From: Cymbidium sinense
Taxonomy: Eukaryota; Streptophyta; Magnoliopsida; Asparagales; Orchidaceae
DNA length: 64,000 bases
Direction of reading: 5' to 3'
Assembly: GCA_021442155.1 (NCBI GenBank)
Contig: CM038220.1
Span: 80,434,897-80,498,896 of the forward strand
Shown: positions 35,231 to 50,933 of the stretch, in pieces
How positions within the stretch are numbered: the first letter of the stretch is position 1
Layout: each line of letters starts with the position of its first letter
Notes under the pieces: model-generated
Database searches by the model: none
What the model was told of the DNA's origin: nothing
What the model saw: only the letters and a program-made list of their open reading frames with translations
Program-made: the position numbers and the translations under genes

Positions 35231-35839
35231 GACCATTCTCTTTTTTTGGATCCAAAGAATCAAATTAAAGAAATCGTTCCTATGATAAGATGCAATCAAG
35301 AATTTTATTATATCCTTTCTTTCTAAATTTAGAAAATCATTTGATTTTGTACATTTTCTATGGTATCTCATAAGGATAAATGCTACAGATACCATATAGC
35401 ATAGAACTAATAAAGCTATTTTGATAAATCTTATGAAGTCTAAAATGAAAATAATTGAATGAAAAAAAAATAGAAATAAAAAAGATAAAAGAAACTAGAT
35501 TTCTATATTCTATTTAGCTATTTATATTCTATTTTTCATTATATAACTTCGCCATTCGAATCTAAATGGAAATAAGCTAGGTTGCAAAAAAATCATTTTT
35601 TTGTTATATCCGGGAAATGCTTTGGCAATATAATGGTCCCCATTATTTATGTCATAATAAATCCAACACTTGCCCGAGCGACTTCAATATCATAATTTCT
35701 CTAGTAAATAACTAAAGAAAATAGATGGATGGAAGATAGGAAAGAAAGGGACTAATCATAAATAAAATATCTATCTTTGAAGTTCACTAAAAACTTGACT
35801 GCTCTCTTTGTATGTGTTGTCCGGAAAGAGGAGGACTTA

Positions 35840-37931
<2,092 letters not shown>

Positions 37932-37956
37932 TGGCTAGGAGGATTTGAAAGGCATT

Positions 37957-39985
37957 ATGACATTAAGATTCCCAAGGTTTAGCCAAGGCTTAGCTCGGGA
38001 CCCCACTACTGTCATTATTTGGTTTGGTGCTACGCACATGACTTGAGAGTCATGATGATATTGAAGAACGTCTTTATCGAACATTTTGCTTAGCACTTTG
38101 GGGATTAGCAATAATCTTTTTTGTGGGCGTCCGAAATCTGTTTCATGTAGCTTGGCAAGGAAATTTTGAGTCATGGATACAGGACCCTTTACATGTAAGA
38201 CCTATTGCTCATGCAATTTGGGATCCTCATTTTGGTCAACTTCTTTGTAGAAGCCTTTACTAGAGGAGGTGCTTCATGAATATCGCTTATTCGGTGTTTA
38301 TCGGTGGTGGTATACAATCGGATTACGAGGATCTTTATCAGCTCTTTTTCTATTACTTCTTTCTATATCCTTAATAGCGAGTTGGTTACACCTACAACCA
38401 AAATGGAAACCAAGCATTTCTTGGTTCAAAATGCCGAATCTCATCTCAATCATCATTTGTCGGACTTTTGGAGTAAGTTCCTTGGCTTGGAGACATTTAG
38501 TTCATGTCGCTATTCATCGAGGGAGAGTACGGAATAATTTCTTAGGCGTATTGCATCCCCAAGGGTTGGGCCCACTTTTATGGGTCAATGGAATCTTTAT
38601 GCTCAAAACCCGATTCCAGTCATTTATTTGGTACCTCCCAAGGGAACTACCATTCTAACCTTTCTTGGGGATTCCATCCCCAAGCATAAAGTTTATGGCT
38701 AATCGATATTGCTCATCATCATTTAGCTATTGCATTCCTTTTCTCGTTCGGCCATATGTATAGAACTAACGATTGGACACAATATTAAAGATCTTTTAGA
38801 AGCACATATTCCTCAGGTCGATTAGGACATGGTCATAAGGGTCTTTATGACACAATAAATAATTCGCTTCATTTTCAATTGGGCCTTGCTCTAGCCTCTT
38901 TAGGGTTATTACTTCCTTAGTAGCTCAACACATGTACTCTTTACCTTATGCATTCATAGCACAAGACTTTACTACTCAAGCGTATATACTCATCACCAAT
39001 ACATCGGGTTCATCATGAGAGCCTTTGCTCATGGGGCTATATTCTTCATTAGGGATTACAATCGAGCAGAATGAGGATAATGTATTGGCAAGAATGTTAT
39101 ATCATAAGAAGCTATAATATCTTATTTAAGTTGGGCTAGCCTATTTAGGGTTCCATACCTTGGGCCTTTATGTTCATAACGTCATGCTTGCTTTTGGTAC
39201 TCGGAAAAACAAATATTAATTGAACCTATATTTGCCCAATGGATACAATCTCATGGCAAAACTTTTATGGGTTCGATGTACTCTTATCTTCAATGAATAC
39301 ATTAATGCGGTCGAAGCATATGGTTACAGGCGGTTGAATGCTATTAATGAGAATAGTAATTCACTTTTCTTAACAATAGGTCAGATTTCTTGGTTCATCA
39401 TGCTTGTATCGGGTTTATAAACTACATTGATTTTAGTAAAGGTGCTTTAGATGCGTGGTTCCAAGTTAATGCAGATAAAAGGATTTGGTTATAGTTTTCC
39501 TTCGACGGTCCGTGGCGTACTTGTAATATTTCTTGGGGCATTTTATTTGGTTTCTGGATGCTAAATACCATTGGATGGGTTACTTTTATTGGCATTGGAA
39601 ACACATCACATTATGGCGGTAACGTTTCACAATTTAATGAATCCTCCACTTATTTGATGGGATGGTTAAGAGATTATCTATGGTTAAACTCTTCACAACT
39701 TATCAATGGATATAACCCTTTTGGTATGAATAGTTTATCGTCAGTGGATGTTCTTATTTGGACATCTTGTTTGCTCTGGATTTATGTTCTTAACGGCATG
39801 GCTATTGGCGAATTGATTGAAACTTTAGCGTGGGCTCATGAGCGTACCTTTGGCTAATTTGATTCAATGGAAAGATAAGCGTGGCTCTTTCCATTGTGCA
39901 AGCAAGATTGGTTGGATTAGCCCACTTCGTAGGTTATATATTTACTTAGCTTTCTTGATTGCCTCCACATCGAAAATTTGGTTAA
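37957..39985 (+). pseudogene. psaB: psaB, frameshifted
   Basis: PsaB pairs with PsaA to hold P700 and the Fx cluster. ATG at 37957 gives [22 protein letters not shown] codons. Then [28 protein letters not shown] (38300), [93 protein letters not shown] (39630-39740) and [12 protein letters not shown] follow, to a stop at 39985. The span of 2,029 bases is about 175 short of the normal gene, with shifts in each 100-200 bases. It follows psaA by 25 bases, as in the psaA-psaB-rps14 operon. Confidence 0.94.
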
Positions 39986-40124
39986 TTTAGTGAATTCTTG
40001 TTTTTTTGTACCCTATCCTCCAAAACAAAAATCATTTCTTTTGATGAAGAGGAGATATGTATGTACCTTTTCTATTTTTCCATCTAGGATCGAATTATCA
40101 TTGATAAAAATAGAACCGAACATT

Positions 40125-40404
40125 ATGGCAAGAAAAAGTTTGATTCAAAGGGAGAAGAAATGCAGAAATTGGAACAAAAATATTTATTGATTCATCCTTA
40201 AAAAAAGAAAGCAAAGTTCCTTGTTGAGGGAACAATGGAAAATTCATGGAAAATTGCAATCCCACCACGTAATAGCCTATCGTCTTCATCGACGTTGTTT
40301 TTTAACCAAGGCCTAGAGCGAACTATCGAGACTTTGGACTATCTGGACACATACTTTGAGAAATTTTCATGCATGTTTGTTTTCGCAACAAGATCAAGTT
40401 GGTA
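40125..40404 (+). pseudogene. rps14: rps14, frameshifted
   Basis: Plastid ribosomal protein S14. ATG at 40125 begins MARKSLIQREKKCRNW, then IDSSLKKES (normal HLIRRSSKKEI) in a shifted frame, KVPCWGNNGKFMENCN-like codons and the end ILRNFHACLF. The usual end (LLPGATRSSW) is visible as AGATCAAGTTGGTAA at 40390-40404. Length 280 against 303 bases. Confidence 0.9.
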
Positions 40405-40565
40405 AGGATAAAATCTTGTTTCTTATTTGGATAGATCTCATGATCTATAGAATAGAAAGAATAGAAGGGGCCCCTTTACCATTTTGTATAAATAGACTAT
40501 TCTATTTGTATAGATATGGTAGAGGGCATATCCAATCTTTCTTAGTCCATCGTCCCAGTTGTTCA

Positions 40566-40628
40566 GCGGGTAGCGGTTTGGTAGCTGCTCATAACCTTGA
40601 GGTCACGGGTTCAAATCTGTCTCATAAC
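40566..40628 (+). tRNA. trnfM-CAU: trnfM-CAU, degraded
   Basis: GCGGGTAGCGGTTTGGTAGC, the anticodon arm GGCTCATAACCTTG without its first bases, and GGTCACGGGTTCAAATC of the T arm identify the initiator tRNA. The acceptor 3' side is damaged (TCTCATAA for CTCCGCAA). It follows rps14 as normal. Confidence 0.86.
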
Positions 40629-40809
40629 ATTTTTCCTAAATCCCCTTTTATTTTGTATTTGTAGTAATTACTATTAATTAATTTTTTGTTGGGAGGAAAA
40701 AAAGGTGAAGCGGAAGATAGAACTACTATAATTCAATACGATGTGTACTAGTATACATAGTAGTCAACTATACCGACGGAATCTTTTTATAGTACATTAG
40801 TTCATCATG

Positions 40810-40881
40810 GACGGATAGCGGGAATCGAACCCACATCTTCTCCTTGGCAAAGAGAAATTTTACCATTCAACCATATATCGC
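40810..40881 (-). tRNA. trnG-GCC: trnG-GCC
   Basis: The complement reads GCGATATATGGTTGAATGGT, the anticodon arm TTTCTCTTTGCCAAGGAGAA (GCC), and GTGGGTTCGATTCCCGCTAT. It is nearly full length (72 bases). Order rps14-trnfM-trnG-psbZ is standard. Confidence 0.9.
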
Positions 40882-41103
40882 ATTTTCTTTGTTCTACGAT
40901 GCATATGTCCACACATATATGACATATATGATATATCATATATTGGATCATATTTGTGCGTAGTAAGTAAATTAAGATTCCAATTAAGATAAGATTCTTA
41001 ATTATCTATATTCAATTCATAACAATGAAATTTCATTTTTGTTGAACTGGATGAAATAAAGTGTGTCTTACAATTTGAATTTCTTAGAAGGATTGTAATT
41101 TTG

Positions 41104-41292
41104 GATGGGAAATACCAAAGAAGTTCAAGAGATGAAAGAGAATAGCTACGAAAGACTAATCCAATCCATAATGATGTACCAGAAAATACATTTTTGTTAT
41201 TTGACCAACCATCGGAAGAAGCAAATACAACGGTACACTAATCGAGATTAATGAAGTTGCAATTAAAAAGCTAATTGGAAAGCAATAGTCAT
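41104..41292 (-). pseudogene. psbZ: psbZ, frameshifted
   Basis: PsbZ is a two-helix, 62-residue photosystem II subunit. From CAT at 41290-41292 the complement gives MTIAFQLAF, then LIATSLISI-like and [11 protein letters not shown] codons in shifted frames, and [12 protein letters not shown] near 41160-41195. The C-terminal LVGILNSLIS is not clear. Frameshifts affect the first loop. Confidence 0.85.
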
Positions 41293-41500
41293 GTTTGTAA
41301 TCCTCCAAACTACCAACAAATGAACTATACCATTGGATCCTCGCTTAGTAAAATTGTAAAAATGCATCATGAAGGGATTTGACATAAATGAATTGATTCA
41401 TTAGAACTTATTACCGCTTTCTTTTTTTTATTGACATGGAGCATAGTTAATGTATCATCTCATAGGGTCATGTTCTGGGAAGAAAATAGATATTCTATTT

Positions 41501-41588
41501 GGAGAGATGGAGTGGTTGATAGCCGGTCTTGAAAACCGGTATAGTTCTTAACAAGTAACTATCGAGGGTTCGAATCCCCCTCTCTCCT
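41501..41588 (+). tRNA. trnS-UGA: trnS-UGA
   Basis: GGAGAGATGGAGTGGTTGAT, the anticodon arm GGTCTTGAAAACC (TGA), the long variable arm and GGGTTCGAATCCCCCTCTCTCC are present; only two or three D-arm bases are missing. psbC should follow, but about 50 bases later the sequence enters the inverted copy of the rpl16 intron. Confidence 0.92.
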
Positions 41589-41642
41589 TTTGCTTACTTA
41601 AGAAATTCCTCTTAACAATCGGACATTATTTGTTTACATACG

Positions 41643-42303
41643 ACTTTAATTTCAGAATTTCTTTTATTAGAAATTTTGATAAAATAAAAAGATAAAATAA
41701 AATAGAAAAACACACCTAGTTATATATAAAATCTACCTATGTAACAAATCCAAAAATTCAATATAAAAATTAGTATATTCTTTATTTTGATAGAATGAAA
41801 TACAATACATGTGTATATTGTGTATATATAATATTAATCATTATTGAATCATTTCATTATGTTGAATCATTTCATTCGTGAGGAGGATGAGAAGAAACTC
41901 TCATGTGGTTTTGCATAGAGATGGAATTCAACCATCAACTATAACCCCAAAAGAAGAATTCGTAAACAACATAGAGGTTGAATGAAGGGAATATCTTGCG
42001 AGCAATCAGATTTGTTTTGGCAGATCGCTCTTGAACCCTCTTGGATCTAGACAAATAGAAGCAGGCAAGAGCAATGACACGATATCGCATCATGGTGGAA
42101 AGATATGGGTACGTATCTTTCCGACAAACTGTTGTGAGACCTACAAACACGTATGGGTTCGGAAAGGGATCCCCAATATTGGGTATCCATTGTTAAACCG
42201 GGAATACTTTATGAAATTAGTGGAGTATTCTGTAGCCAAAGCTATGAAAATAAATAGCGACATGCAAAATGCCTATACGAACTCAATTTATTATTTCAGA
42301 TAG
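41643..42303 (+). pseudogene. rpl16: rpl16 exon 2, second copy
   Basis: Begins inside the rpl16 group II intron (41643 to about 41938) with no exon 1. Exon 2 (about 41939-42303) shows NPKRRIRKQHRG-like codons, RQIEAGKSNDTI, GGKIWVRIFP and the end [13 protein letters not shown] (normal [12 protein letters not shown] in another frame). Lesions differ from copy A: for example [14 protein letters not shown], readable in copy A, is broken here near 42125-42150. Confidence 0.88.
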
Positions 42304-42433
42304 GTAAACAAAAGTAAAAGAAGGAGTATGGATAATGAAAAAACAACTATGGATTTCTTTATCTCCAGACGGAACAATATTTCTTTTTTTTATTATCCCT
42401 TGCATTTAAATAAGAGATTAAAATAAAAATGAT

Positions 42434-42779
42434 ATGATTCAACCTCGGACCCTTTTGAATGCGGATAACGTGGAGCTCAAGAATTAATGTGTATTCAATC
42501 ATAGGCGGTAATCACCGATATGCTCATATTGGCGATGTTATTGTTGCTTATAATCAAAGCGATGCCAACATGCCTCTAGAAAGATCGAAATAATTAGAGC
42601 TGATTGTATGCGTGTAAAGAACTCAAAGCGTGACAACGGCATGATAATACGATATGATGACAATGCGGTTATCATTGATCAAGAAGGAAATCCAAAAGGA
42701 ACTCGAATCTTTGGTGCGGTTGCTCGAGAATTGCAGTTGAATTTTACTAAAATAGTTTCATTAGCACCCAGTCTTATAG
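42434..42779 (+). pseudogene. rpl14: rpl14, second copy, frameshifted
   Basis: Begins MIQPRTLLNADNVELKN, a shifted version of [19 protein letters not shown], and ends [24 protein letters not shown] with the stop at 42777. The length of 346 bases compares with 369 in the intact copy A. All its differences from copy A can be read directly as short gaps and substitutions. Confidence 0.92.
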
Positions 42780-43000
42780 ATTCTTATAGATGAAAATAGG
42801 ATATATCCTATCTATATTCTATATATAGAATATTCAAATATCTGAAATAGATCGATTAATAGATTTTGTCTCATGTATATACTTTAAATTTCTTAGAAAT
42901 TTTAATAATGAAATAATAAAAAAATTTAATAAAAAATAAAACAAAAAAGAAGCATGTTGATTATATCAAAATTAGAAGGCACCAATAACTATAGTTCATC

Positions 43001-43379
43001 ATGGGTAGGGACATTATTATATAAAACTTCTATAAGAAATGCGACATAGATCAAAAGGAAGAGTTCAAATAGTATCTACTAATATCACTAAAACATTGTG
43101 AAAATACTTTTACGAGAAGGTTTTATTGAAAACGTTCAACATCAAGAAAGTCAAAAAAATTTCTTGGTTTCAACCTTACGACATAGAAAGACTAGGAAAG
43201 AGAATAAAATAAAATTAAAACGTATCACCGACGGTCTACTAATCTATTCCAACTATCAACAATTCCTAAAATTTTAGGTGGAATGGGAATTGTAATTCTT
43301 TCTACTTCTCAGGTATAATGACGATCTAGAAGCTCGACTAGAAAAAATTGGAGGAGAAATTTTGTGTTATATATGGTGA
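43001..43379 (+). pseudogene. rps8: rps8, second copy, frameshifted
   Basis: ATGGGTAGGGAC at 43001 and the end GGEILCYIW with TGA at 43377 mark the gene. Internal codons [18 protein letters not shown], [10 protein letters not shown] and [10 protein letters not shown] are readable in changing frames. It has indels that copy A lacks, for example near 43235 and 43310. Confidence 0.88.
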
Positions 43380-43487
43380 TTCTCCCGGGTACCCTAATTT
43401 TCTCTTGAACTTACTATTTGTAAAGAGAGGAGAAGTGAATTATAGAACTCTTCCTCTATTAATTAATACTTAAAGGGGGTTCACGGA

Positions 43488-43703
43488 ATGAAAGAACAAA
43501 ATTGATTCATGAGGGTTTAATTACAATCACTTCCCAACGGTATGTTCAGTGATTAGATAATGAAGATCTAATTCTAGGTTATATTTCGGGGAGAATCCGC
43601 AGTTTATACGTATACTACACGGAGATAGAGTCAAAATCAAATGAGTCATTATGATTCAACCGGGGCGTATAATTTATAGACTTTAAAAAGATTGAATGAT
43701 TAG
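43488..43703 (+). pseudogene. infA: infA, second copy, frameshifted
   Basis: MKEQN at 43488 shifts early (one or two As lost from CAAAAATTGATTCATGAGG), then [15 protein letters not shown] and RIIYRL codons lead to a TAG at 43701. The length is 216 bases against 234 in copy A. Confidence 0.85.
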
Positions 43704-43815
43704 ATCATTCTTTGAAACATCCTTTTAGTAGGGATATAATTCAAGTTCAAAATGCAATAAACTAATTTTTTTTCAAAAAAAAATAGATTCAGAATGAAAA
43801 TAAGGAATGATAAAT

Positions 43816-43917
43816 ATGAAAATAAGGCTTCGTTCATAAAATTTGTGAAAAATGTCGTTTGATTCGTGGTCGAATTATAGTCATTTGTTCCAATCTGAGA
43901 CATAAACAGACAGGTAA
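43816..43917 (+). pseudogene. rpl36: rpl36, second copy, frameshifted
   Basis: MKIRLRS at 43816 (normal MKIRASVRKICEKC) shifts in the third to fifth codons, then ICEKCRLIR and RHKQT appear in another frame, and TAA at 43915 ends it. The length is 102 against 114 bases. Confidence 0.86.
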
Positions 43918-44072
43918 TCCTTCTCAAGTTCTAATTCAAGAACTTTTAAAAGAAAAACCCATGTACATCATGTACATGTAAAAGAAAGGATTCATTTTAT
44001 ATTAAATAGCTATCCCATCTTTCTATTCTTCTTTCTTTTTATTTTATTCTTATGAATATGATCTAATAAAAT

Positions 44073-44446
44073 ATGACAAAAAAAAATTAGTTTATGTAAG
44101 AATGCACGTATTGGTTCAAAAAAGAATGAACGTAGAATACCAAAAGGAGTTATTCATGTTCAGAGTTTCAACAATACTATTGTAACTATGAGATGCAGTC
44201 GGGTGGTTTCTTGGGCTTCCGGTACTTCTTGAGGAGGCACAAGAAAAGGAACACCCTATCTTTGCTCAAGCCGCATTTAATGCTATTCATACATTAGTTG
44301 ATCGGGGTATGCAACGAGAAGTTATGATAAAGGGTCCAGTCTCGGAAGAGATGAGGCATTACATTCGGAGAAATGGGATGCTATTAAGTTTTTCGTGATG
44401 TAACACCCATGCCGCAATGGATGTCGCTAAAAAAAAACGTGTGTAG
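44073..44446 (+). pseudogene. rps11: rps11, second copy, frameshifted
   Basis: ATGACAAAA at 44073 starts the gene, with [26 protein letters not shown] codons at 44095-44160. Then AAFNAIHTLVDRGMQREVM, GPVSEEMRH and the end KKKRV with TAG at 44444 follow. Copy A and copy B differ around 44165-44260 and 44335-44410, each keeping bases lost in the other. Confidence 0.9.
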
Positions 44447-44527
44447 AAATAATAATTCAAGAGATTCCAAGAGAAATAAATGATTCAATGATCGATCCAA
44501 TAATCATAAATAAAAAAAAAAAATAGT

Positions 44528-45536
44528 ATGGTTCGAGAAGAAGTAGCAGGATCCACTCGAACACTAAAGTGGAAATGTGTTGAATCAAGAGTAGATAGCA
44601 AGCATCTTTATTATGGTCATTTTGTTCTGTCCCCTTATGAAAGGTCAAGCCAATACCATAGGTATTGCCATGCGAAGGGCTTTACTTGGAGAAATAGAAG
44701 GAACATGTATCACACGTGCAAACATCGAAAATGTTCTGCATGAATATTCTACGATAGAGGGTATTGAAGAATCGTACATGAGATTTTAATAAATTTGAAA
44801 GAGATTGTATTGAAAAGTAATCTCTATGGAGTTAGGGCATCCATTTGCATGGGACCTAAATACATAACTCAAGATATTATCTCACCACCTTCGTACAAAT
44901 AGTTGACACGACACGATATAGCTAACGACAGAACCAATTGATTTGTGTATTGAATTACAAATCAAGAGAGATCGTGGATATCATATGAAATCCACAAATG
45001 AATCTCACGATGGAAGTTATCCTATAGATATTGTATCTATGCCTGTTGAAATGTAAATCATAGTATTCATTCTTATGGGGGGAATGAAAAAAGAGATACT
45101 CTTTCTAGAAATATGGACGAATGGAAGTTTAACTCCTAAAGAAGCACTTTATGAAGCTTCTCATAATTTGATTGATTTATTGATTCCTTTTCTACATGCA
45201 GAGGAAGAGTACATGAATTTAGAGGAAAATGAAAACAGATGGAATCTACCCTTTTTTCCTTTCAAGATAGATTCACTAATCTCAAGAAAAAAAAAAAGGA
45301 ATTCCATTGACATGTATTTTATTGACCAATCGTGTCTTCCGGACTTATAATTGTCTCAAAGGTCCAATATACATACATTATTGGACCTTTTGAATCACAA
45401 AGAAGATCTTATGAAAATGGAATATTTTCATAGAAGATATAAAAAAGATATTGGGCACTCTACTAGAAGCATTTTGCAATCAATTTACCTAAGAAAAGTT
45501 TACATTTTAAATCCATTGGAATTTTTTAGTTTTTAA
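44528..45536 (+). pseudogene. rpoA: rpoA, second copy, frameshifted
   Basis: [20 protein letters not shown] at 44528 reads well until [12 protein letters not shown] (44640). Then [18 protein letters not shown] continues in the next frame, followed by MPV(R)NANH-like, [20 protein letters not shown] (45085) and [20 protein letters not shown], and RSNIHTLLDLLNHKEDLMKME at 45351. It is better preserved than copy A in the middle domain. The C-terminal stop is at 45534-45536. Confidence 0.92.
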
Positions 45537-45622
45537 AATTATAAATAAAATAAAAATAATAGAATAAGTTTTGAATCTCACACGGTCCATATATTTGCAG
45601 AATAGATACATAATAAGATTGA

Positions 45623-45663
45623 GGTATCTAGGGAAGATCCGAAGAGGATCTTCCTTAGATACC
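45623..45663. terminator. petD 3' inverted repeat, copy B
   Basis: GGTATCTAGGGAAGATC and GATCTTCCTTAGATACC pair over 17 bp with one G-T wobble. It is the counterpart of the element at 10458-10499, between convergent rpoA and petD. Confidence 0.85.
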
Positions 45664-45669
45664 TATGTC

Positions 45670-46927
<1,258 letters not shown>

Positions 46928-47110
46928 AATCCATCCCCTTTTAGGAAAATATAGTTCAACTATTCGATTCAGTATCAAATAAAAAATACTTCAGATTGAA
47001 TACAAGTATCCAAATAACATGCCTTATTTTTCAATAATACATATTTGTAGCAATAAAAGACTCTTGTTCCTCCCTATATAATAAATTACAAATATCTATG
47101 ATCGCCTTCT

Positions 47111-48446
47111 CTATAAAGGACCGAAATACCTTGCTTACGTATCATTGGAAAGTGCATTAACATAAATAGTAAAAGAGGCAATACAAAAGTATGTAAACTA
47201 TAAAATGAGTCAAAGTGGGTGCCCACACTAGCACTTCCACGTAAGAATTCTACCAAAGGTGATCCTATTATAGGAATAGCTTCATGCGCTGTTACAATTT
47301 TCTTGCCCAATAGCCAATTTGGTCCCGAGGTAAGGAATAACTAGTTATGCCAAAAGATGCGGTCAATACAACATAACTACCCTGCAAGTTAATTCAGGTT
47401 TTTTAAAACCCCCCAGAAGATACACATGAAATACGTGCAAGATCATCATTAGAACCATCATACTTGCGACCATCGATGAACTGATCAATTAACCAACCAA
47501 AGTTGGCCTCAGTCATTATGTATTGAACAGAGGAAAAAGCCTCTAGCAGTTGGACGATAGTAAAGGTCATAGCAAAACCCGTAGCTACTTGTACTAAAAA
47601 ACAAGTCAGTAATCCCCTAAACAATAAAATATATTGACATGAGGAGGAACATATTTACTAGTTATATCATCTGTCGCTTGAATCTCGAGACGTTCCTCGA
47701 ACCAATCATATACTTTATTGAGATAGGTAAACCAAGAAAGACTCCCCCTCTTAGAGCCGTATATGAAAATTTCATCTCTCGCTCAAGCGGCTACACAAAT
47801 ACTAGTTTCAACGGATATGGAATAGAGAGTTTCAAACTTCTTGTGGCTTAGCCAGTTGACTCGATTTGACCCAAAGATACAAAGTAAGAAAAATTGGGAA
47901 TCTCTTCTTTGTGATGATAATGCTAAGAAATACAATATCAAGTTGGCTCATCTATCTTTCTTTATGTTAATCATGTGAGCCTCTTGAATCTTCTCTTCCC
48001 TATCTTTTTTTTTTTTTTATAGGAATTCTCTTGTTGAGACCCTATGAATCAATTGAAACCTCATTCATACTAGAACCACGATGATTTAAGAAAACCAAAG
48101 CTAAACTCAAAGGATTTTGAGTAAAAACCATTTGATCATCACTTCTTCAATGAATGTAATAACTCAACAAAATCTAGAGAAAGAGGTTTCTTTCGGAAGT
48201 ATGAAGGAAAAAATTGTTTGATTTAGAAAAGACCTATTTCCCTATTTCCATTTTTTTTTTAATCCGGTTGTGAGGTCTGAATAATAGGTATGAATCATAG
48301 TTCAACTATTTCTTTTCTTGATCTATTCTATATAGTAGTGCTCAGAGACTAGAATAAATATCGATGAGGTAGAATCATCTTGATAGAGATGACAGTCCAT
48401 TCTCTGTATTATCAATAGGATCAATTATAACAAGTCACACGCTCAT
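47111..48446 (-). pseudogene. petB: petB, frameshifted
   Basis: Cytochrome b6. The 6-base exon 1 (ATGAGC, 48441-48446) is followed by the intron start GTGTGACTTG, a group II intron to about 47716, and exon 2 (about 47111-47715). Exon 2 reads [70 protein letters not shown] and [12 protein letters not shown]. The stop is shifted: GISGPL-TAG reads GISVLY because one base is lost near 47118. One b-heme His region (RSVHRWSASMMV) is broken near 47460. Confidence 0.92.
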
Positions 48447-48605
48447 ATTCCGAAATGAAATATCAAACAAATAAATTTCACGATTGAACTACCGAATGGT
48501 CTATAAATCCAAGTCTTAGGTAATCTTAAGTTGAAGTATTGTATCTTAAGCATTAAGTAAGTATAAGTAAAATAATCTTTTGCTAGGACTTACTAGTTTT
48601 ATGAA

Positions 48606-48820
<215 letters not shown>

Positions 48821-48925
48821 AAATCCTCTTTCATCATGGGTTTAAATCTGACTTTGTATACCATTCGTTGTAGTTGTAAATAAACAACATTATCTGATCC
48901 TTTGTGATCTTGAAATTATCGAAAA

Positions 48926-49049
48926 ATGGAAACAGAACCCTAGTCGCCATCTCCATATCCGGTTTACTTGTAAGCTTTACTAGGTATGCCTTATATACCG
49001 CAACCCTCTCAAAAAATTAAGAGATCCCTTCGAAGAACATGGGGACTAG
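48926..49049 (+). pseudogene. psbN: psbN (pbf1), frameshifted
   Basis: PsbN/Pbf1 is a 43-residue factor for photosystem II assembly, encoded opposite to psbB-psbT-psbH. ATG at 48926 reads METEP then TAG because bases of METATLVAIF are lost. ISGLLVSFTRYALYT-like and RDPFEEHGD codons continue to the true TAG at 49047. Length 124 against 132 bases. Confidence 0.9.
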
Positions 49050-49095
49050 TTGAAGTAATGAGCTCCAATATTAATATGGGGGCTCATTACTTCAA
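49050..49095. terminator. psbN/psbT convergent stem-loop
   Basis: TTGAAGTAATGAGC (49050-49063) pairs perfectly with GCTCATTACTTCAA (49082-49095), a 14-bp stem that lies directly between the stops of convergent psbN and psbT. Such shared stem-loops protect both mRNA ends. Confidence 0.88.
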
Positions 49096-49116
49096 TGGAA
49101 ATAATGAAAAATCATT

Positions 49117-49217
49117 TCATTTTTTTAGTTGGAACTTTAGGTGGTTCTCGAAAAAAAGATAGCGAAAAATTACCCTAAAGTCGAAACTAAGAGGAATATA
49201 TAAACCAATGCTTCCAT
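49117..49217 (-). pseudogene. psbT: psbT, frameshifted
   Basis: PsbT is a 33-35 residue photosystem II dimer-interface peptide. From 49217 the complement reads MEALVYIFLL, then SRL(G)-type frames and IFRYLFFREPPKVPTK-like codons to the end near 49117. Length 101 against 102-108. Confidence 0.87.
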
Positions 49218-49519
49218 AGATTCAATCATGGTTTACAATTATAGCTTCCACACCTATTCATTTTGGATTATTTACTAAAGAAATTCGAATTTGAGATTTA
49301 CAATTTACTATTACTAACTATTACTATCTATATAGTATGTATATATAGATATAGTCATTCATATTATTACTATTGATTATATTCTATTTTTGAATTTTTC
49401 TATATTATTCTATTTATACATAAAAATATAGAAAAAAGATAAATATATGAAATATAATGAAATATCTAAATACTAGAATAAAAGAAAAAATAGGCAAAAG
49501 ATGGCAAAGGAATTTTGTA
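49218..49519. other. psbT-psbB spacer
   Basis: AT-rich spacer between psbT and the end of psbB, with a TATATAGTATGTATATATAG patch near 49330. No gene is seen. Confidence 0.6.

Positions 49520-50933
<1,414 letters not shown>

Larger units (their letters stand above)
32070..35735 (+). repeat. direct duplication, copy A (rps4-ycf3)
   Basis: About 3.7 kb carrying rps4, trnS-GGA and ycf3 that recurs in the same orientation at about 53165-56935. Introns and spacers are nearly identical between copies; exons differ by private indels. After about 35735 copy A runs on into the psaA upstream region, copy B into ndhA. Confidence 0.9.

Noticed and set aside
38269..38658. 129-codon frame in psaB as a separate membrane protein
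   Set aside because: The frame follows psaB codons ([23 protein letters not shown]) and then shifted psaB, so it is a fragment of psaB.
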